Shown here: positions 48,995 through 52,952 of the stretch, in pieces
Numbering within the stretch: position 1 is the first letter of the stretch
Layout of the letters: each line of letters opens with the position of its first letter
From: Bernardetiaceae bacterium
GTDB lineage: Bacteria > Bacteroidota > Bacteroidia > Cytophagales > Thermoflexibacteraceae
Length of the DNA stretch: 52,952 nucleotides
Assembly: GCA_025454895.1 (NCBI GenBank)
Contig: JALONO010000010.1
Coordinates: 1 to 52,952, forward strand
Direction of reading: 5' to 3'
Notes under the pieces: model-generated
Database searches by the model: none
What the model was told of the DNA's origin: nothing
Seen by the model: the letters and a program-made list of their open reading frames with translations, nothing else
Translations under genes and position numbers: made by a program

Positions 48995-49852
48995 ATGAGC
49001 CTCACTCTGGTGGAATGCCCCCGCGATGCCATGCAGGGCCTCGAGCACTGGATCGCCACGGCCGATAAGGTGCGCTACCTGCAAACCTTATTGGACGTGG
49101 GCTTCCATACGCTCGATTTCGGCAGTTTTGTTTCGCCGGAAGCCATTCCGCAGATGCGCGATACACCCCAGGTGCTGGCCCAATTGGACCTGAGCCGCAC
49201 CCGCACCGCCTTGCTGGCCATTGTGGCGGGCAGCAGCGGGGCCAAACAAGCCGCCCAGTACCCCCAAATCAAGTATTTGGGCTTCCCCCTGTCGGTTTCC
49301 GAAACGTTTCAACTCCGCAACACCAACCGCACCATTGCCCAGGCCGTGGATACCGTGCGCCGCATCCGCGACCTGGCCCAGCCCGCCGGGCAAACGTTGG
49401 TGGTGTACCTGTCAATGGGCTTTGGCAACCCCTACGGCGACCCGTACAGCCCCGCCCAGGTGGTGGATTTGGCCGGGCAGATGGTGGCCCTGGGCCTGGG
49501 CACGCTCATGCTGGCCGACACGGTGGCTTCGGCCCGGCCCGCCGACATCGGCCCGCTGTTTGGCCAATTGACGGCGGCTTTTCCCCAGGTGGCGTGGGGC
49601 CTGCACCTGCACTCGCCGCCCCGGCTGGCCCAGGCCAAAATGGCGGCGGCCTGGCAAGCGGGCTGCCGCCGGTTCGACACCGCGCTGCTGGGCTACGGCG
49701 GCTGCCCCTTGGCCACCGACCACCTCACGGGCAACCTGCCCACCGAAGTACTGTTGGCTTATTGCCAGCAGCAAGGCGTGCCCACGGGCCTTAACGAGGC
49801 CGCCTTGGCCCAAGCCCTGGCCCTGTGCCCGCAGGTGATGGGGGGAGGGTAA
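48995..49852 (+). CDS. Hydroxymethylglutaryl-CoA lyase-like enzyme
   Basis: The 285-residue TIM-barrel protein is of the HMG-CoA lyase/DRE-TIM family. V-E-C-P-R-D-A-M-Q-G at 6-15 provides the catalytic R10 and D11, FGSFVSPEAIPQMRD (42-56) is the family S-F-V-S-P block, the metal ligands are H204 and H206 (GLHLHSP), and C237 is in GYGGCPLA followed by LTGNLPTEVLL. It should cleave HMG-CoA to acetoacetate and acetyl-CoA, as in leucine degradation. The second half deviates from textbook lyases (FGNPYGD instead of GCPYEG), so a related reaction is possible. The ATG at 48995 fits the family N-terminus; an in-frame extension to 48872 lacks coding character. No leucine-pathway genes adjoin it. Confidence 0.85.
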   Translation: MSLTLVECPRDAMQGLEHWIATADKVRYLQTLLDVGFHTLDFGSFVSPEAIPQMRDTPQVLAQLDLSRTRTALLAIVAGSSGAKQAAQYPQIKYLGFPLSVSETFQLRNTNRTIAQAVDTVRRIRDLAQPAGQTLVVYLSMGFGNPYGDPYSPAQVVDLAGQMVALGLGTLMLADTVASARPADIGPLFGQLTAAFPQVAWGLHLHSPPRLAQAKMAAAWQAGCRRFDTALLGYGGCPLATDHLTGNLPTEVLLAYCQQQGVPTGLNEAALAQALALCPQVMGGG

Positions 49853-49875
49853 GCACGCCGCCCCCAAGCTTACCC
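49847..49875 (+). other. Hairpin spanning the stop codon of the lyase gene
   Basis: GGGTAAGC pairs perfectly with GCTTACCC over 8 bp around a 13-base loop. The left arm contains the TAA stop (49850-49852). No U-tract follows, so it is not a classical terminator. Confidence 0.45.
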
Positions 49876-50005
49876 CACAACAAAAACCTGGCATTCACCT
49901 TGGCACCCTAGAGAGGGGCCGACCCGGCGCATCTGGGCATCAAGTTTGCGGGCAAACAATACGGCCTACCGGCCCCTCGTTTTTTAACCAACCTTCTTGC
50001 CCTGC

Positions 50006-51268
50006 ATGAAATCCATTTTGGTTGCCCCTTTGCTGCTGTGCCTGGGGCTGTTGGCCGCCCCGGCCCTGGCCCAAAAACCCAAACGTGCCCCCGACATGGG
50101 CGGCGACCGCCCCAAGGCCAACGCCCCTAAGCAAGGCATGTTCGATAGCGAACTGAAGGGCAAGGCCGCCCCGGTGGCCCAGAACAACGCCCCCATTACC
50201 GTGGTGGACACCGCCCGCGTGGCCGACCAGCCGCTCCGCATTGTGAAACAGGGCGACCTGATGGGCGTAACCAACGACACGGGCAAGGTGATTTTGCCCA
50301 TCGAGTACGACGAAGTGGGGTTTTTCAACCAAAAAGACTCGGCCTGTAGCCGGTGGGACGGCGTACTCCGCATCAAAAAAGGGGTTTTTTACGGCCTGAG
50401 CCAGCTCAACGGCAAACCACTCACCACCCTCACCTACGAAGACCTGCGCTTTTTCCCCGAAACCTGCGGCAGTAGCCACGCGGCCTCTTACGTGGTCAAG
50501 GCCAAGCTGGGCGGCAAGTACGGCCTCATTAGCGGCAAGGGCGACATCATTATCCGCCCCAGCTACGACGACCTGTGGCTGCTCCGCAACGAAAAAGACC
50601 GCGTAACCAACCCGGAAGTGGCCGTGGTGCGCCGGGCCAGCAAATACGGGATGATGGAACTGCGCTCCGGGCAAATTTTTAAAACCGAATACGACCGCAT
50701 CGAGTACCTGCAAAGCCTGGAAGTGGAAAGTAGGAATAAAACCGAACGCCACCTGCTGCTGCGCCTGCGCCAAGGCGACAAATGGGGCCTGGCCAACCTG
50801 ACCACCAAGGAGCAGTACGACCTTGAATTTGAGGAAATTACATCGTTTTGCGCCGAGGGCTTGGCCCGGGTAAAAAAGGGCGGCAAATACGGCTTTATCG
50901 ACCCGCAGAGTAAGCTCAAGATCAGTTGCCAATACGACCAAGCCGGGGCGTTTAGGCAAGGGCTGGCCCTGGTGGCCAAGGACGGTAAATGGGGCGTGCT
51001 CGCCACCGACAAAAAGGAAGTGATCAAACCCGCTTACGAAGCCATTGAACACCTGCTGGCCGAAGAGAAAAAAAATCCCGACCCGTATTTTGCGGCTTTG
51101 TTTAAGGTGAAGAAAGACGGCAAATGGGGCGTGGCCTACAAAGACGGCAAGCTGGTGGTGCCCTGCCAATACGAAACCCTCGAGTTTTTGCCCCGCAAGT
51201 TTGGGTTCAATGCCACCCAAGCCGGGAAAACCGAGTTTGTGGAATTGCCCGCCCAAGCGGCCAACTAA
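50006..51268 (+). CDS. WG-repeat protein, exported
   Basis: The 420-residue protein starts at the ATG at 50006 (MKSILVAPLLLCLGLLAAPA, cleavage near LAQ); an upstream TTG extension is rejected. After a Lys/Pro-rich spacer come about eight WG-type repeats, each a beta-hairpin with the pattern K-x-G-x-W/Y-G-L/V followed by P/Y-x-Y-D. Examples are KQGDLMGVTNDTGKVILPIE, LGGKYGLISGKGDIIIRP, KKGGKYGFIDPQSK, KDGKWGVLATDKKEVIKP and KDGKWGVAYKDGKLVVP. WG repeats are common surface or periplasmic scaffolds in Bacteroidota, and no enzymatic activity is known. It lies 80 bp upstream of a DUF58 gene with its own promoter-like box. Confidence 0.88.
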   Translation: MKSILVAPLLLCLGLLAAPALAQKPKRAPDMGGDRPKANAPKQGMFDSELKGKAAPVAQNNAPITVVDTARVADQPLRIVKQGDLMGVTNDTGKVILPIEYDEVGFFNQKDSACSRWDGVLRIKKGVFYGLSQLNGKPLTTLTYEDLRFFPETCGSSHAASYVVKAKLGGKYGLISGKGDIIIRPSYDDLWLLRNEKDRVTNPEVAVVRRASKYGMMELRSGQIFKTEYDRIEYLQSLEVESRNKTERHLLLRLRQGDKWGLANLTTKEQYDLEFEEITSFCAEGLARVKKGGKYGFIDPQSKLKISCQYDQAGAFRQGLALVAKDGKWGVLATDKKEVIKPAYEAIEHLLAEEKKNPDPYFAALFKVKKDGKWGVAYKDGKLVVPCQYETLEFLPRKFGFNATQAGKTEFVELPAQAAN

Positions 51269-51299
51269 GCTTCATTTGCCAGTGCCCGGCGGCCAAAAA

Positions 51300-51330
51300 T
51301 TGGCAATTTGGCCCGCTGGGCCTAGTTTTA
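51300..51330 (+). promoter_or_regulatory. Candidate -33/-7 promoter of the DUF58 gene
   Basis: TTG at 51300-51302, a 20-base spacer, then TAGTTTTA at 51323-51330 (one mismatch to TAnnTTTG), ending 18 bp before the ATG at 51349. It is the only candidate here with both elements at standard spacing. Confidence 0.5.
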
Positions 51331-51348
51331 CCCCTTTAGCCCACCCTC

Positions 51349-52233
<885 letters not shown>

Positions 52234-52312
52234 AACTTTGCCCATCTGTTTTTGCTTGGGCCGCCAGTCACGGGGGTATTTTCGCAAGCACTCGCGGCAT
52301 GTTACGATCAGG

Positions 52313-52335
52313 CACTCATCCAATCATTTTAGCAT
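52313..52335 (-). repeat. Truncated inverse copy of the AT-rich repeat
   Basis: The reverse complement reads CATGCTAAAATGATTGGATG, resembling the start of the copies at 32768 and 38264. It overlaps the ATG of the following gene (52334) in AGCATGAG. Confidence 0.4.
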
Positions 52336-52952
52336 GAGTCAACCGCCCATTGCCCACTCGCCCTTGGCGCACTGGCTGGCCCAGCACCCAGGCCCATTTA
52401 GCCCCGTGGTGGACCTGGACCTCAACGCCCCGGCCGTGTGGGTGCCCGACCTTACGGCCGCCAACCCCGCCCTGCACCAACTCAACCTGACCGATACGGC
52501 CGCCTTTGAAGCCTATATTTTTGGCGAAATGGCCCGGCGGCAAACCCCAGTGGCCGTGGGCGGCTACGCCGAAAATCGTTTTTTGTACCAACGGAGCGCG
52601 CATTTTCAAGGCGAGGAGCCGCGCACCGTGCACCTGGGCGTGGACGTGTGGGCGGCGGCCGGCACGCCCGTGTACGCCCCGCTGGCGGGCCGCCTCCACT
52701 CATTTGCCAACAACGACCGCTTTGGCGATTACGGCTACACCGTGATTGTGGCCCACGAGCTAGCCGGGCAAAGCTTTTACACCTTGTACGGCCATTTGTC
52801 GGCTCGGTCGATGGGGTTGTGGCAGCCCGGCCGGGCCGTGGCCGCAGGCGAGCTACTGGCCTGGCTAGGCCCCCCCGCCGAGAACGGGCACTGGCCGCCG
52901 CACCTGCATTTCCAGATCATCGCTGACCTGCAAGGCAGCCACGGCGACTACC
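52334..52952 (+). CDS. M23-family (LytM-like) metallopeptidase, cut by window edge
   Basis: The frame is open from the ATG at 52334 to the window end (206 codons). After an N-terminal region with no signal peptide, the LytM core shows H100-x3-D104 (HLGVD) as the first zinc ligands, H154 in TLYGHLS, and H190-L-H192 (PPHLHFQII), the full M23 set. M23 enzymes cut peptidoglycan cross-bridges. The absence of a signal peptide and the block HLGVDVWAAAGTPVYAPLAG, together with ENGHWPPHLHFQII, match the M23 domain found in large phosphotransferase-M23-class III aminotransferase fusions that I recall from other bacteria. Whether this gene continues into an aminotransferase cannot be seen here. Confidence 0.85.
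   Translation, partial: MSQPPIAHSPLAHWLAQHPGPFSPVVDLDLNAPAVWVPDLTAANPALHQLNLTDTAAFEAYIFGEMARRQTPVAVGGYAENRFLYQRSAHFQGEEPRTVHLGVDVWAAAGTPVYAPLAGRLHSFANNDRFGDYGYTVIVAHELAGQSFYTLYGHLSARSMGLWQPGRAVAAGELLAWLGPPAENGHWPPHLHFQIIADLQGSHGDY

Noticed and set aside
49940-51256. 438-codon minus-strand ORF opposite the WG-repeat gene
   Set aside because: It is a shadow of the repeated K-x-G-x-W-G codons; there is no signal or domain and the plus strand is clearly coding.

Overview
The window reads as chromosomal DNA of a member of the Bacteroidota, most likely a GC-rich cytophagal or saprospiral lineage; I cannot name a genus. The evidence is: (i) a subtilisin-like protease ending in a type IX secretion (T9SS) C-terminal sorting domain; (ii) many intergenic matches to the Bacteroidota -7 promoter box TAnnTTTG and no obvious Shine-Dalgarno sequences; (iii) family content typical of the phylum: BshC and YpdA of bacillithiol metabolism, an archaeal/eukaryote-type prolyl-tRNA synthetase, an OlsF-like bifunctional acyltransferase, an M61 PDZ peptidase, and OmpA proteins with variable N-termini. 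Coding DNA is GC-rich and intergenic DNA is AT-rich. There are no rRNA or tRNA genes, transposase or phage genes, or CRISPR arrays. Both edges cut through genes.

Layout. 1-5.2 kb (mostly minus): truncated small membrane protein, two SDR oxidoreductases, an orphan SWIM zinc-finger protein and a stand-alone ATPase, with a repeat-rich gap that includes a perfect 12 x 7-bp tandem array. 5.3-12.8 kb (plus): M61 peptidase, small conserved protein, bshC behind a terminator hairpin, a ketoglutarate-semialdehyde-type aldehyde dehydrogenase, a repeat-bounded gap, an AlkA-type DNA glycosylase and a membrane protein. 12.9-15.1 kb (minus): cytochrome oxidase subunits IV and III and an exported Cys-rich protein. 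15.4-18 kb (plus): CMP-sugar-type nucleotidyltransferase and an aminolipid acyltransferase, converging with argH so tightly that one CTAG supplies both stop codons. 18-23.7 kb (minus): argH, a 63-codon ORF, a ComEA-like HhH protein, an ABC-2 permease, a 133-aa protein and an AT-rich AAA ATPase. 24-36.6 kb (plus): mdh, a TPR lipoprotein-histidine kinase pair, rhomboid protease, proS, penicillin acylase, purH, Bax-inhibitor-1 protein and a ring-cleaving dioxygenase. 36.9-52.9 kb (mixed): two OmpA-family proteins, gamma-glutamyltransferase, the 1567-aa T9SS protease, a YhiN-type flavoprotein, ypdA, an HMG-CoA-lyase-like enzyme, a WG-repeat protein, a DUF58 protein and a truncated M23 peptidase.

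How it fits together. Most genes are single housekeeping or envelope units rather than one long pathway. Linked themes are low-molecular-weight thiol metabolism (bshC, ypdA), envelope building and turnover (OlsF-like enzyme, OmpA proteins, M23, GGT, penicillin acylase, secreted protease) and a possible lipoprotein-kinase sensory pair. I do not see a clear defence island or biosynthetic cluster. The most unusual material is non-coding: an interspersed AT-rich repeat family at gene 3' ends (one copy supplies the last codons and stop of the aldehyde dehydrogenase), GC-rich islands beside some copies, the heptanucleotide array, and a terminator-like hairpin pressed against bshC. Several genes also have non-ATG starts that are forced by in-frame stops just upstream.
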